The position numbers and the translations under genes were made by a program. Source: Plasmodium brasilianum (lineage: Eukaryota > Apicomplexa > Aconoidasida > Haemosporida > Plasmodiidae). From it: a DNA stretch of 64,000 nucleotides. The notes under the pieces were generated by a model. The model was not told the origin of the DNA. It ran no database searches and worked only from the letters and a program-made list of their open reading frames with translations. The stretch covers positions 1,522,001 through 1,586,000 of the forward strand of contig NC_090127.1 of NCBI RefSeq assembly GCF_023973825.1, in the 5' to 3' direction. This document shows positions 1-11,313 of the stretch, piece by piece. Position 1 is the first letter of the stretch. Every line of letters begins with the position of its first letter.

Positions 1-45
1 TGCAATTAACATTGCCTTTTACTATTATTTTTTGTTGATGTAAAA

Positions 46-1773
46 ATGTTAAGAATGCACTTAGTATCTTTGTTTATTCTTTTCTACCTTCCGTTCATCA
101 TAAAATGTTTTGCTACTAATTCTTATAACAAGAATGCCGTACATGATTGTTCTAGTCTTTTTTGCTCGTATGATAAACTAACAAATATATACGAAAATTC
201 CAAATTTATCTTAGCAGAATTAGAAAATATACTATATGATGTGAGGGACGAAAGAAACTTAAATAAGTCAGGTTAAAATTTTGAAAATTTTTTTGTCACA
301 TTAAATTGAAGAAAGTGCGTACATGTATGTGTTTATGTATGTACGTGTTTATGTATGCATGTATGTATGTATGTATACTTGCTTTCAATCCCAACTACAC
401 ATATGTACGTGCACACATAATTACAAATTGCTTGAAACGCTGCTAGAACATGAGTACAATAAAAAATTAGACCTTGAAATTAAATTTTCTACCAATGAGG
501 ATTATGAGGATTTGTCACATATATCCTCAGATAAAGAATATGAAAATGAAAGTAGATATAGGGAACCTGTTCCTTATATAACTATTAGTAGAATGGATGA
601 AGGTTCGTTTTTCTTTTTTCGTTTTTTATTTCTTTCATTTTTCTTATATATTCTTGTTAATTATAATTAAATTTATATTTCTTTAAAAATAAAAATAAAA
701 GTTATAAAAGCTTCATATTATTCTATTATTTTTTTTTTTTCCTAAACATATTCTCAGATGATTTTGAAAATTCCGTATTAGTAATAAAAAGAAAAAAAAA
801 AAAAAAAATCTGACAGCGTTGATAATTCACGGGAATATATTAAAATACTCCAAATTAAAAATATAACTTAGTAAACATAAGAGTAAAAAGAAAAAAGAAA
901 AAGAAAATAATACTAAGTTTTTCTCTCCTCATAATATTTTAAAATGAACTTTCTATTCCTTTTTTTACACGATATCTTAAGAATGATTATGCTAGTAACT
1001 CGGAAAATGCAGTGAATAGACCCTTAACAAACGAAGAGGAAATGGATATTGTTTTCTCGAGAATACGAGAAGTATGCATAAAATAATCATTTCTATTATT
1101 AGCAATTCATATAATAAGTATGTGGATAAAATTTATATACTTGTGTTTAAACACATACATATAAGTGAGCTTAGATATAACCACATCCAATTGTTTATAT
1201 GTGATATCAGCTTGAAGAGCAACAAAAACGTTTTAAGGAGGAAAATAGGTCCGCGGAAAAAAAATGAAAAAACGAAATAGGAATTATATATACAAAAATA
1301 AAACTACCATAAAAAAATATTGTAAAATGTAACGGAATAATATAAAAGGATATTAAAAAAAAATTTTTTTTTTTTTATATGAACATCCTATCAAATTTTT
1401 ATTTAATCTGTTATTTATTGAAAATTATAAATACTCCTTATTAAATGAAAAAAACACAAAATATGACTTATTTCTGATTTCTATTTAATTCTTTTCATGT
1501 GGAAACGTTCATATCGTGATACAGAAAATACAATTTGAAAAGGTATTTAAGGTAAAAAGGACGAACCCCATATATGATTATAAATTAGAAAAAAAAAGGT
1601 ATGGCCCCTTAAATATGCGATTTCATCGATCTCAGCATTTTTTAAAAATGTATGCATACACACACATGTATATATATATATATATATATGTTCACATTTG
1701 CTTATTTCATTTATTTTTTTACGTTTATTTTATTTTTTTCTGTTTTTTATGAACCGCATAAAATGTTAGGTGA
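46..1773 (+). CDS. Secreted protein of unknown function, about seven exons
   Basis: Not a family I recognise. The first exon (46-271) opens with an ATG and a typical signal peptide (hydrophobic residues 5-20, then KCFAT). Phase-compatible continuation exons can be read at 447-602, 758-780 (or 774), 982-1071, 1119-1229, 1525-1649 and a last piece at 1770-1773, giving about 244 residues. Most donors follow the GTATGC/GTAATA style and acceptors end in AG after a pyrimidine run. The 1119-1229 exon and the terminal exon are least certain: the latter would contribute only one base of the final Met codon before TGA. The middle part is acidic; the end is basic, with a PIYDYKLEKKRYGPLNMRFH stretch. 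The second in-frame ATG at 55 is an alternative start. I am sure of a spliced secreted gene here, not of every border. Confidence 0.6.
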
Positions 1774-1940
1774 AGACAAATTAAAATAGATGCGATATCT
1801 TTAACATAAAATGACAATATTAATTAGTTTCTCTTGACAATTTTTTTTTTTTTTTTTTTCTTTTTTTTCTTTTAAATTAATTACATAAATAATGAATGCG
1901 CAAAATAATTAATTTTAAAAAACTTAAAAAAAAAGAAAAA

Positions 1941-3074
1941 TTAATGTGGAGTAGGCACATAACCATCTACATAAAAATTTCTTGTCATAGGCGGTAACAT
2001 TACTTTCATTCCATCTAGTTCTTTTGTTAGCTTAACTTGACAACCTAATCTAGAACTATAAAAGGAAAAATGAGTTCACACAAATAATAGTATAAAAGTG
2101 GAGTATTATCCATAACAGTGGTGATGTTCACCATTAACTGTTGTCCACAAATGTGATATAGGCCGCTTGTGATATATGTATATATATATATATATATGTG
2201 TGAATATACAGATATGTGTTCACAATATTACGTTTCAGTTATACAAGGAGCTAACTCCAACATATCAATTTCGTTATCTAAAGCTTCCGGCAGAAGGTCA
2301 TAAAACTTTTCTTCAATTATTACATGACAAGTAGAGCATGCACAAAAACCTTCACAAGCACCTTTAAAGGTAAAAAGGATAAAAAAAAAATATCAGTTTG
2401 ATAAGGCGACATATACATGAATATATCTATATATCTATATCTATATATATATATATATATATACATATACAAATATATACATATATGTACACATATGTGC
2501 GTATATGTTAAATGGCAGTATTTTTCACTGGGTTAATATAATAGTTTACCCTCCATATTTATTTTATTTTCATGAGCAACTTTTAATATACTATCTCCTA
2601 CTTTTGCTTTGACTGTTTTTTCATAATTGTCTTGACTTACAAATGTTACATTACTTGAGAAGGTTGAAGAAAAAAAAAAAATAAATAAAATATATTTTTT
2701 ACAAATAATTTAATTGCATATATGCAATGAATTAACAAAAAGTAAATAGACTATAATACTCACATAAACGTTGTAGGTATGTATGCATAGATATATATAT
2801 ATATATCTTCTATGTTTACACATTTAGGCCTTAATAGCTTACATTTCATCAAAATTTTGTGTCGTGAAAGTTTTGATAAATTTAAAATAAATATAATTAT
2901 TTTCAATCTTATTAAATAAAACCCTTTTTAGTGTATTATTTTTTCTGAGAAAACTAAACTCTACAAAGGGTAAAATTATGCATTGGGTTTATATGTATGG
3001 GCGTGTAAATATGTATATATACATATGAATGTCTTTTTTTTTTTAATTTTTATAATCCTTTTACTTGTAATCAT
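1941..3074 (-). CDS. mFd: Mitochondrial (adrenodoxin-type) 2Fe-2S ferredoxin
   Basis: Electron carrier of the mitochondrion. It receives electrons from a ferredoxin reductase and supplies iron-sulfur cluster assembly. Five exons on the minus strand: 3065-3074, 2843-2960, 2550-2653, 2232-2361 and 1941-2055; all phases agree, giving about 158 residues. The 2Fe-2S ligands are visible as [13 protein letters not shown] (C-x5-C-x2-C) and the fourth cysteine in SRLGCQ. The helix before it, [17 protein letters not shown], is the partner-binding acidic helix of adrenodoxins. The protein ends [10 protein letters not shown], a long tail kept in Plasmodium. The N-terminus is basic and aromatic and fits a mitochondrial presequence. 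Exon 1 holds only ATG ATT ACA A; I chose it because the next exon has no in-frame ATG and the donor/acceptor phases match. The family call is secure; the first exon is inferred. Confidence 0.92.
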
Positions 3075-4290
3075 TTTCCTGTTCCTCCTTCCTTTAATTT
3101 GAAATACGTTTTCTTATAATTACATACATGTATAATCACATATAATCTCTTATGTAATTATGTACTTTTAATTTATAATTTTTTATCTTGTCCATCGTAG
3201 TCCCTACATGTATTCTATATTAATTATTACGTTGTAAAAAAAAAAAAAAATCGTTATATACTTTCTCCAAATGTATCATTTGTTTTATAATAATACACTA
3301 ATGGAAAAGAAAGAAAAAAACAAAAAGGGGAAAAGGAAACGTTCGTAAAATATTAATTTAAAAAAAAAAATAAAGTTTCTATTAAACAATCGACTTTTGT
3401 TATACAAATAACAAATTTTAATAAAAAAAAAAAAAAAAAAAAAAAAGATTGTTATATGGTTTGATATATGTAATTGATTTTTACTTAACTGTTCTTTTTT
3501 TCTCCATATGCCTTTAAAAATTAATATTGTAAATTTTTATTTTTTACATCTTTTATATAGGCTACAACAAATGCTCAATTTGTTAAGTCCCTAACACAGG
3601 TGCGAAATAAAAATTACCTCTATATAATATCTTTCTTTTTTGTTTTTTTCATTCCATTACAATTCTTTAAATTTTTTAATTTTAAAGTTTTAATTTTAAA
3701 GTTTTAATTTTTTCTTTGATCAATTATAAATTGTTATCTTTATATGTCATTTTTTAACATGATATAGTTCTTTCATTTTTCATACATGTAAGAAGTATAT
3801 GCAGAAAATATAAGGACTTATGAAAGAATATATGTATATATATATAAATACATTCGTACATATATATGTATAAATTCTATTTTATTTTATAATTACACCA
3901 AGAGGTGTGTTAGCCTTAATAGGCAAAAGCACCTACAATAATATATTAAATTCAAAAGGAACAAAAAAAAAAAAAAACTTTCTATTAATATAATAATTAC
4001 TGTGAAGCTGGAAAAATAAAGTAAAAATATGCCAAAACACAATAAAACAAACATAAACTAAATAAAACAAAACCGAACAATTTTTTTTATTTTAATATTC
4101 CTCATTTCAAGGGGTGTTTGTACATTATATTGTAAAACCGAGTAAATGTGAAAAAAATAACAAGCGTCTTAAGACCCAAAATACCTCAAAAACGACGAAT
4201 ATATGTATATATAATAATAATTATTCGAAAACGTTTATAAGTACAAATATGTAAATAGCATATACATATATATATATATAAAAGAAAAAA
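3075..4290. other. Intergenic region between ferredoxin and the ABM-fold gene
   Basis: Divergent upstream region for the minus-strand ferredoxin and the plus-strand gene at 4291. It is mostly homopolymer and (AT)n sequence, for example an A run near 3421-3446. Two short islands of more even base use stand out, 3561-3600 and 3897-3945. Both have AG before and GT after or nearby on one strand and may be exons of a tiny gene or of a spliced 5' leader. The second island can also fold, GCCT/AGGC inside GGTG/CACC. Confidence 0.5.
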
Positions 4291-4755
4291 ATGATAGGAA
4301 AAATATTCGATAATGCCTTTCGAATACGTACTTACAATAGATTTGTTTGTTTCATTATTGGAGGAGCATTTACATATAGTCTAGCAAATCCTGATATAGA
4401 TACAGTATATGAATTTTTCCCTATTTTTAAACAAAATAAATACGCATATTTAACATTTTTAGAAGTCAATGAAAATCATAGCAAAGTATTCGAAGAAAAG
4501 CTTAAGGACCTATGTAGATTTTGTCAAAAGCAACCAGGTTATTTATACACAAAAATAATTAAAAGAAAAAATAACTTAGACAATTTAAGTAAGTATATTA
4601 TTGTTTCTACTTGGTTAAAAAGTGAAAATTACCTATTAGCATGTAATAGAATGTATGGACAAATATTAATTAACAATATTCAAAGTTATGCGAACTACAA
4701 TTCCTACTTATATAGAATTGTTGTGGATGATTCGGATTACTTGCCCCCTTTGTAA
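4291..4755 (+). CDS. ABM-fold (dimeric alpha-beta barrel) protein with N-terminal membrane segment
   Basis: A single-exon protein of 154 residues. Residues 1-20 are basic and amphipathic, followed by a short hydrophobic stretch (FVCFIIGGAFTYSLA, about 20-34). From about residue 50 the sequence follows the antibiotic-biosynthesis-monooxygenase pattern: a first strand (AYLTFLEV), a helix (NHSKVFEEKLKDLCRFCQKQ), PGYLYTKII as the conserved PG-x-hydrophobic strand, YIIVSTWLKSENY as the third strand plus W, then a helix and a last strand. Members of this fold include heme-degrading monooxygenases, quinol monooxygenases and proteins with purely structural roles, so no reaction can be assigned. The N-terminus could anchor it in, or target it to, the mitochondrion. 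Start chosen at the only upstream ATG, after a long AT tract. Confidence 0.85.
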   Translation: MIGKIFDNAFRIRTYNRFVCFIIGGAFTYSLANPDIDTVYEFFPIFKQNKYAYLTFLEVNENHSKVFEEKLKDLCRFCQKQPGYLYTKIIKRKNNLDNLSKYIIVSTWLKSENYLLACNRMYGQILINNIQSYANYNSYLYRIVVDDSDYLPPL

Positions 4756-5847
4756 CCTTAAGTGGGGACGCTACAATTTATGTTATATATATATATCACG
4801 ATCAATTTAGAAATATTACGAATACCATTTTTTGAAATTATTTTTTTTTTTTTTTATAAAACTCATTTGAAAAAAATGCGTTTCATTTATCAAGAAATTT
4901 GATGAACTTTTTTAATTTGAAAATATATCCATATATATGTACATAATAATAATAATAAATTTTCGTTTGTACCGGATGATCTAAATTATTCACATCCCCA
5001 TTATATTATTTATTTTTTTATCACCCCTTATAGCAGTACAACATAATTTAACACATAATAAAACATTTCAAAAGAACTTTACATTTTTCTTCATTTGTCC
5101 CCTTTTCATAGTTCACCCTATGTAAACCTTGTTTAGTTTTATTAAACTCCTTGTTTTTCCCACATAAATGTATGTGTGTACATACACACACAAAACATAT
5201 ATATATACGCACAGTAAAATCCTGAGTGTAGTCGCATATTTTATATAAAAGGTTATAAAACAGTGCAAAACTTTGTTCTATCAACAAAAATAATTTTACA
5301 ATAAAATATAAAATATACCTGCTTTATCATCGTTCTTAACATACTATTTGTTATTATTTAAAATTGTTGAATAGCTGTGTAGACGTTATAAAAAAATAGT
5401 TTATTAGCTCTTTTCATGTAAACTGCTTATTTTAATATAGGGAAAAACGAAATATAGCTATGTTTTCAAAATAACATATATATTTTTTGTTTCTGTAATT
5501 TTTAGTAGTGTACATACATCATGCTTTAAACAATGAATGAGTACATATGTATGTGTACAAGTATGTGTGTGTGAATGTGCACATATATTTGTTTGGATAT
5601 GTCAAAAGTTATATTGCAATTTCACTAAATGGAAAAGAACAAGAATACAGAAACATCCGTATGAAATTTTTTTTAGATATAATTATATAAAAATTCATTA
5701 GACACATTAATTTTATACAGTTCAATTTTTTTAATTTTATTCTAAACTTCTTCAATAATATAAATTATTATATTCACAAAACAAGAGTTAGAAGGAAAAA
5801 GCTACAAAATACACTTTTATTTATTATTTTGAAATAGTAAAGCAAAT
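4756..5847. other. Intergenic region, no supported gene
   Basis: Lies between two plus-strand genes, so it holds the 3' flank of the first and the promoter of the second. AT-rich with T runs. The stretch 5048-5287 is open on the minus strand but has no ATG start, and its acceptable splice combinations run into stops, so I do not call it. Confidence 0.5.
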
Positions 5848-6644
5848 ATGAGGGTAAACTTTTTCATCTTTATTTTCATAACTTTGCTCACTTACAATCC
5901 CATATTTTCATATAGAAGATTAACGGACTTAAATAGCTTGAAAAGCATACCGCAAAGTTTAAAGCCAATAAAACCAGTATATGTTCATATTACACATATG
6001 TACATATTACACCTAATTTTTTTTTTTTTTTTTTTCCATTATTATTATAAGCCATTTTTTCCCATTCATTTCATTCTTTTCTTCCTTTCCCTTTTAATTT
6101 TTTTTTCTTAATTTTATTTTATTAACAGACAAGATTTCAACAAATGAGAGCACGCATTGAAGTCACCACAGCTGAAAAAGTAAAATATATTCGTCTTAAT
6201 TAAAAACAATGTTTCATATATCAGCATTCTGAATATGTATTTTCTCAATTTTGTAATATTAAAAGTGTTATAATTTTTTAATAAAAAGACTTTTTTCTTT
6301 TTCTGTCCATATTTTATATGTACAAAATAATCAATATATGTACATATTTCTCCTCTTACTTTTAATGCGCACACTAAACAGAAATATAAAAATATGATAA
6401 AATTTGCTCCTTAAAATTATTTGCATACATGAAACGCTTTCACCTAATAAAAGTTGCATCATAAAATATATTTAATTTATTTTCTTCCTTTTAGATGAAA
6501 GTTGATATAGGTGATTGGCTTATTAATATAACATACAAAATACCAAGTAATAATACAGAAAAAATCAAAAGTATCGATATATACTCAATGACCTTCCCCA
6601 ATACGGAGTTGGAAGAATTTAAAGAGTATCTGTTAGAAGATTAA
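5848..6644 (+). CDS. Small secreted or plastid-routed protein, three exons
   Basis: Unrecognised 109-residue protein. Exons 5848-5976, 6129-6179 and 6495-6644 are all phase 0 with donors GTATAT and GTAAAA and acceptors after T-rich runs. Exon 1 encodes a clear signal peptide (MRVNFFIFIFITLLTYNPIFS) followed by a basic segment, which would fit either secretion or a bipartite apicoplast leader. The mature part includes RARIEVTTAEKMKVDIGD and a C-terminal acidic helix, EFKEYLLED, with no cysteines and no membrane segment. Its plus-strand neighbours are unrelated. Function unknown; the splice structure is well supported because each exon is a higher-GC island and the junctions keep one reading frame. 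Confidence 0.72.
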
Positions 6645-8343
6645 TCATATATTGGTGTAAGAACAAAGAAAAATAAGAAAAATGCTTCAATTAAATTTTT
6701 TAAAAAAGAATGATTAAGCAGCAGATTGAGAAAAATGCACAAATTCCTTTTTATATATAAAAAAATTTGCGTTCTACAGTATTTTCCTTCAATCATTGAA
6801 TTAAAGCATATGCTTACAGACACGTATACATATAATCATGAACATACAAATATAGAAACTCATTAAGGCAATTTATTTTTCATCATAAACTTTCAATCTA
6901 CTTAATTCTTTTTTAATGTAGAACTATGAAGATATGAAAAGGAAATTTTAAATCTTATGCATGCGTAACATTTACACAGTTACTCTTAGGAACTAATGGT
7001 GTGTCTAATTATATATCACAAAATAGAATTTCACATCAGCTTAGGGAAAAAAAAAAAAAAAATATATATATGTACACTATATTATGGATTTGCAAAAGAG
7101 TGTTATTATTACAAAATTCAAAAAAAAGGATAAATAAAATGAGTCAAAATTTAAATTCGTCCATATAAACAAACCATATAAAGTATTCCTAAACAAGCCG
7201 CTTTAACATTTTACGCTTCTCCATTTTTTTATTCTTCTTTCACGCTTTATATCATTAAAAAGAAAAAAAAAAAAAAAATTAACATCTTTTCCCTTTATTG
7301 CTCTTTTCATGATAATACAAAAATTACATGTTGAACGGTCTTAAAAATTAAATAGTAATAAACATGATATAAATTTATATCATAAAAGAAATATATTTAT
7401 TATATATTTTTTTTTTTTTCTTTTTGATATACCCCAATTTTAATCATGTTTTTTCTTTTTTTTTTATAACATTTAAAAACACTTTATTATCGCATTTTTT
7501 TCTAATAAAAATGAAATACACAATTTTTTAGATTTAATATTAAATATAGGAATCATAATATCATGTGTTAAAAAAAAAAATAAATAAATAAAATAAATCA
7601 ACAGTTTTTCAACATCTATTCCTTACTTCATTAAATAAAACGAAAATACGAAAAAAATTATAATTAGAACAACAACGAAAAAAAAAAAGTAGTGTTATAA
7701 ATTTTTTTTATCCTATCGTGCTTGTTAAGTCGCAGGAACACATTTTGTTGCTATAGTATATTTACCTAAGTATATATATATACAAAATACATACATATAT
7801 ACAAGTTTAGGTTAATCTAACTATATGTAACAATTCCATATGTATATATGAAAAAGAATTTTAAGAAATGCGGGTTTTCTTTTTTTATAAGCTACATTTA
7901 AAGAAAGGAAAAAAAAAATTTTTTTTTTGAGTAAAAGAATTTTTAAGGATGTACAAAAAAAGTCTTTTGTTACATATTAATTTGGTTATATTCAAAAGTA
8001 TTCGTATATAAAATACATACACGTATATTAATTTTTTTTTTTTTTCCTTTTTTTTACGTATTTAAAAAAATAAAGAAAAGAGGGGTCAATAAATGAAAAA
8101 TTAAATTTTTAATATAAAATATTCTAAAGATTTTTTGAGTATTTGCAACTTGTGATATATATGTTAACATATACATAATTGTACATATATATTTATGTAA
8201 ATGTATTTATGTGTTTGTATTAATGTATATATATTTATGAACGTGTTGATGCGTTTATTTTTCTATGTATATATTTTTTTTTACAAAAATTTTTACTTAC
8301 AAATATTTATTAATATCCTGTATGTTACATATTTAATTAAAAA
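6645..8343. other. Intergenic region, no supported gene
   Basis: About 1.7 kb of AT-rich sequence with many A/T runs. A good polypyrimidine-AG acceptor at about 6919 precedes a nine-codon open stretch (NYEDMKRKF, then stop), but no donor in the preceding gene gives a compatible phase. It presumably contains the promoter of the membrane-protein gene that starts at 8344. Confidence 0.5.
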
Positions 8344-8588
8344 ATGGATATGGAAATTAAAGAGTTTGATAAATTGTCAGGGTTTAGAATTAAATGCACA
8401 AAGGATTTGATTTTTAAGGGAAGTATAAGTGCTATTGTTGGTATGATATTAGGTATAATGTGTTCACTGATAGTTAACTGTACGTTAGTTGAAGTTTCCT
8501 TATCGAAATTTTTTTCTATGGTAAGTTGAACAGTGTGATTTTTTCTTACAGTTTTATGCATATGAAGATATATATATACATACATATG

Positions 8589-8623
<35 letters not shown>

Positions 8624-9577
8624 CATATTTGTATTATATAATATTATTTTTGCCTGCCCCCCTTTCTTTTTTTTTTTAGTACTTTGGTATATTATTTATA
8701 ATAGTTGGAATTATAATTTTCTGGAGATTAACTGCTAACGTAATTGATGAAGCAGAAAATAGAAGAAGTCAACTGATGATCTTAGCAGCATTGGTACAAT
8801 TCAATACATATATGTTTATTTATTTTGTGTGTATAAATAAATAAATGTCCATGTGTATGTATGTATTTGCATATATGTATATGTGCTTGCATTTCACTTT
8901 TCAGATAGTATTTTCGGGGATTTTATGCTTATTTTTTGATCGCTCTTGGTTATTTTCCTTATCACCCTTATCAAAAGTTCCCATTTATTGTATATTGGGA
9001 ATTAGCATATCTTTTGCCTTAACATTCAGCTTAATAGATTTGATAAATTACTTAATAGGCTTTATTGAAGGATCGATAACAAGACCGTTTATTGAATCCG
9101 TAGCTCAGGTATCACTTGCAAGCTTAAGGAAACACGTTACAAAACGGAAAATGTGTTAGTGTGTACCTACATATATATACATATATATGTTTACGTATAT
9201 ATGCATTTGTACACTGTTTTGTGAATACTTCGCAGGTGTATTTGATATTATTATTCACCATAACAATGGGAGGAATATTCGGATTTATTTTTGGACTTTT
9301 GGATGTAGAAGATGAATCGTCTCATCATATTCGCTTGGCATTGATGAAGGCTGAAAATTGTTGTTTTCCCTTGGGCGCCATTTTAGGAGGAATAGTAAAA
9401 ATTTAGTATTTTTTTTACATGCTTTTCGTTATATTTATATTATTTTCTTTTTATATTCTTTAATTTTGTCCTTTTTCGTTTTATTTTATTTAGGCTGGTT
9501 TTGGAAATGAAATTTTTAGGCAACAGAGCGAGGCGTACAAAATAGAAAACGTTACTGAATTTGATGATGAAGTTTGA
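8344..9577 (+). CDS. Conserved multi-pass membrane protein, five exons
   Basis: Exons 8344-8520, 8680-8793, 8905-9108, 9236-9394 and 9494-9577 are all phase 0 and give 245 residues. The protein has about six hydrophobic segments: GSISAIVGMILGIMCSLIVN, YFGILFIIVGIIIFW, MILAALIVFSGILCLFF, VPIYCILGISISFALTF, VYLILLFTITMGGIFGFIFG and possibly CCFPLGAILGGIAGFG. The last two are rich in glycine. Between them lies an acidic/His segment (LDVEDESSHHIRLALMKAEN). The C-terminus is cytosolic-looking and acidic. There is no N-terminal signal peptide before the first segment. I do not recognise the family; the even Gly-rich helix spacing hints at a duplicated two-helix unit, but that is only an impression. 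All introns are short and T-rich, ending in TTTAG, TCAG, GCAG or TTTAG. Confidence 0.85.
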
Positions 9578-9671
9578 AAGGTTCAATTTTTTGTATTTTT
9601 CTGTTTTTTTTTTTTTCCAGCTTTTCTTTTTTTTTTTTTCGAAGTTTTAAAATAAATATAGAATAATTCAA

Positions 9672-10189
9672 ATGGAATAGTAAAAATTAAAGTTATCAAA
9701 ATATAATGACAAAATGGAAGATAACATTTTTTTTATATGCTTATAATATATATACATATATATTTCTCACTGTTTTTTTTCCTTTTTTTTTTTTTTTTTG
9801 TCCAGTTGTTTATTGTTTTTGTTTTATATTTTACTTTTTATAATAATTGGTGTATTTTCCCTTTTATTTTTTATTTTAATTATATGTTGTTTTTATTTTC
9901 ATGCAAAACATAAAAAATGTGTAAACTTTAAAAAAAAAAAAAAATCAATAAAACTTGTTCTATATTGTTTTAATGTAAATTTTTATTAAAAAAAAAAAAA
10001 CAAATAGGAATTTCTTTATACTTAATTCAAGACTTTCAATTTACCGTCCTAGAGACTGCAAATAATGAAACATTTATTTTGCATCCACGCATTAGCTATG
10101 AAATGCTTCTTTTTTTACGAAAGAATATTAAAAGATTTGAACAAAGCAGCTTAACGAATGTGCCAAAATATTTTTATCTAAAAAAATGA
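9672..10189 (+). CDS. Candidate small single-pass membrane protein, three exons (hidden gene)
   Basis: The 3' part, about 10010-10189, is plainly coding in one frame: it contains TVLETANNETFILHP, then RISYEMLLFLRKNIKRFEQS, and ends FYLKK-stop. It has normal codon diversity in an AT-rich desert. Upstream, ATG GAA TA|GTAAAA (9672-9679), a hydrophobic exon beginning at 9806 after TTTTGTCCAG and ending at 9918 (or 9920), and the terminal exon join with matching phases. Together they give about 90 residues: one or two hydrophobic helices followed by a basic soluble domain. The last junction is ambiguous (acceptors near 10007, 10018 or 10033). Function unknown. The size and layout fit small mitochondrial inner-membrane subunits, which is only a guess. 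The terminal exon is more certain than the first two. Confidence 0.5.
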
Positions 10190-10398
10190 AAAAATAATTT
10201 TATTGTTTTTTAATGAAATATAATTGCGAATCTGTACTAAGTGATACATAAATATCCATATGAATATACGTAAATACATACATGCGACCGTAGTATTATT
10301 TTTATCCCCAATTAAAATTTTAGCAAATCTTTAGAAATAGGGTGAACCAAGAAATCAAACAAACATTACATGTACGCATATTAACATATATTATTATG

Positions 10399-10444
<46 letters not shown>

Positions 10445-10674
10445 ATTAATAAGCACACACTAAAGTATACATATATTTATTAACACCCAATTAATTTAAA
10501 ATTAAAAGAATCAAAACAAAAGCAGCATTATTATTCCTTCATCTCGAACACTATAAACATGAATATACGTTTGTATACTTAATAGATATATAAAAAATAT
10601 ATAACCACTACAGGAGCTCTTTTTTTTTTTTTTACTGATACTTATTAATCCTATATATTCCCTTTTTCGAAACA
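10190..10674. other. Upstream region of the peroxiredoxin gene
   Basis: AT-rich flank with an uninterrupted run of 38 T at 10403-10440 and another T run just before the start codon. No gene is seen. Confidence 0.6.
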
Positions 10675-11313
10675 ATGAAGATCTTAAACAAGTTATATAA
10701 TAATGCGTTCAGAACATCAAGGAGAGCCTTTTCTTTAGTAACAAAAAATGCCCACGATTTTAGCGCCCAAGGATTAAACAAGAATAATGAAATTATAAAT
10801 GTACAATTGTCATCATTTTTTGGTCAGAAATATTGTTGTTTATTATTTTATCCCTTAAATTATACGTTTGTGTGTCCAACGGAAATAATAGAATTCAATA
10901 AACATATAAAATCTTTTGAAGATAGAAACGTGGAGTTATTAGGAATATCAGTAGATTCTGTTTATAGTCATTTGGCATGGAAAAATATGCCAATTGAAAA
11001 AGGGGGCATAGGGAATGTCAATTTTACCCTAATATCTGATATAAATAAAGATATTTCAAAAAATTATAATGTACTATACGAAAATTCTTTTGCCTTAAGA
11101 GGTCTTTTTTTAATAGATTTAAATGGAAAAATTAGGCATAAAACTGTGAACGACTTATCAATTGGGAGAAATGTAAATGAAGTCTTAAGAATAATAGATT
11201 CTATAATCCATGTTGATAATAGTGGAGATGTGTGTCCAATCAACTGGAAAAAAGGAGATAAATCATTTAAACCGAACAATGAATCTTTGTTGAATTATTT
11301 AAATGAGGGATAA
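10675..11313 (+). CDS. TPx2: Mitochondrial 2-Cys peroxiredoxin (thioredoxin peroxidase 2)
   Basis: Reduces hydrogen peroxide and organic peroxides using thioredoxin as donor. The single-exon protein of 212 residues has the peroxidatic cysteine at about position 67 in FYPLNYTFVCPTEI and the resolving cysteine at about 187 in GDVCPINWKKGDKSF, the typical 2-Cys arrangement. The arginine of the active site is in LRGLFLID and the dimer-interface helix in LLGISVDSVYSHLAW. The first 20 residues (MKILNKLYNNAFRTSRRAFS) are basic, free of acidic residues and end in an RR-A-F-S motif, a normal mitochondrial presequence. This separates it from the cytosolic TPx1, which lacks such an extension. The C-terminal YF motif of over-oxidation-sensitive peroxiredoxins is absent: the protein stops at LLNYLNEG. 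Confidence 0.95.
   Translation: MKILNKLYNNAFRTSRRAFSLVTKNAHDFSAQGLNKNNEIINVQLSSFFGQKYCCLLFYPLNYTFVCPTEIIEFNKHIKSFEDRNVELLGISVDSVYSHLAWKNMPIEKGGIGNVNFTLISDINKDISKNYNVLYENSFALRGLFLIDLNGKIRHKTVNDLSIGRNVNEVLRIIDSIIHVDNSGDVCPINWKKGDKSFKPNNESLLNYLNEG

Noticed and set aside
5048..5287. 79-codon minus-strand frame
   Set aside because: It begins with TTG rather than ATG, and splicing from the nearby MIKQ-type start shifts it into a stop; no family resemblance.
6919..6949. Good acceptor followed by a nine-codon terminal exon-like stretch
   Set aside because: No donor in the preceding gene gives a compatible phase, and that gene already ends in a normal stop codon.
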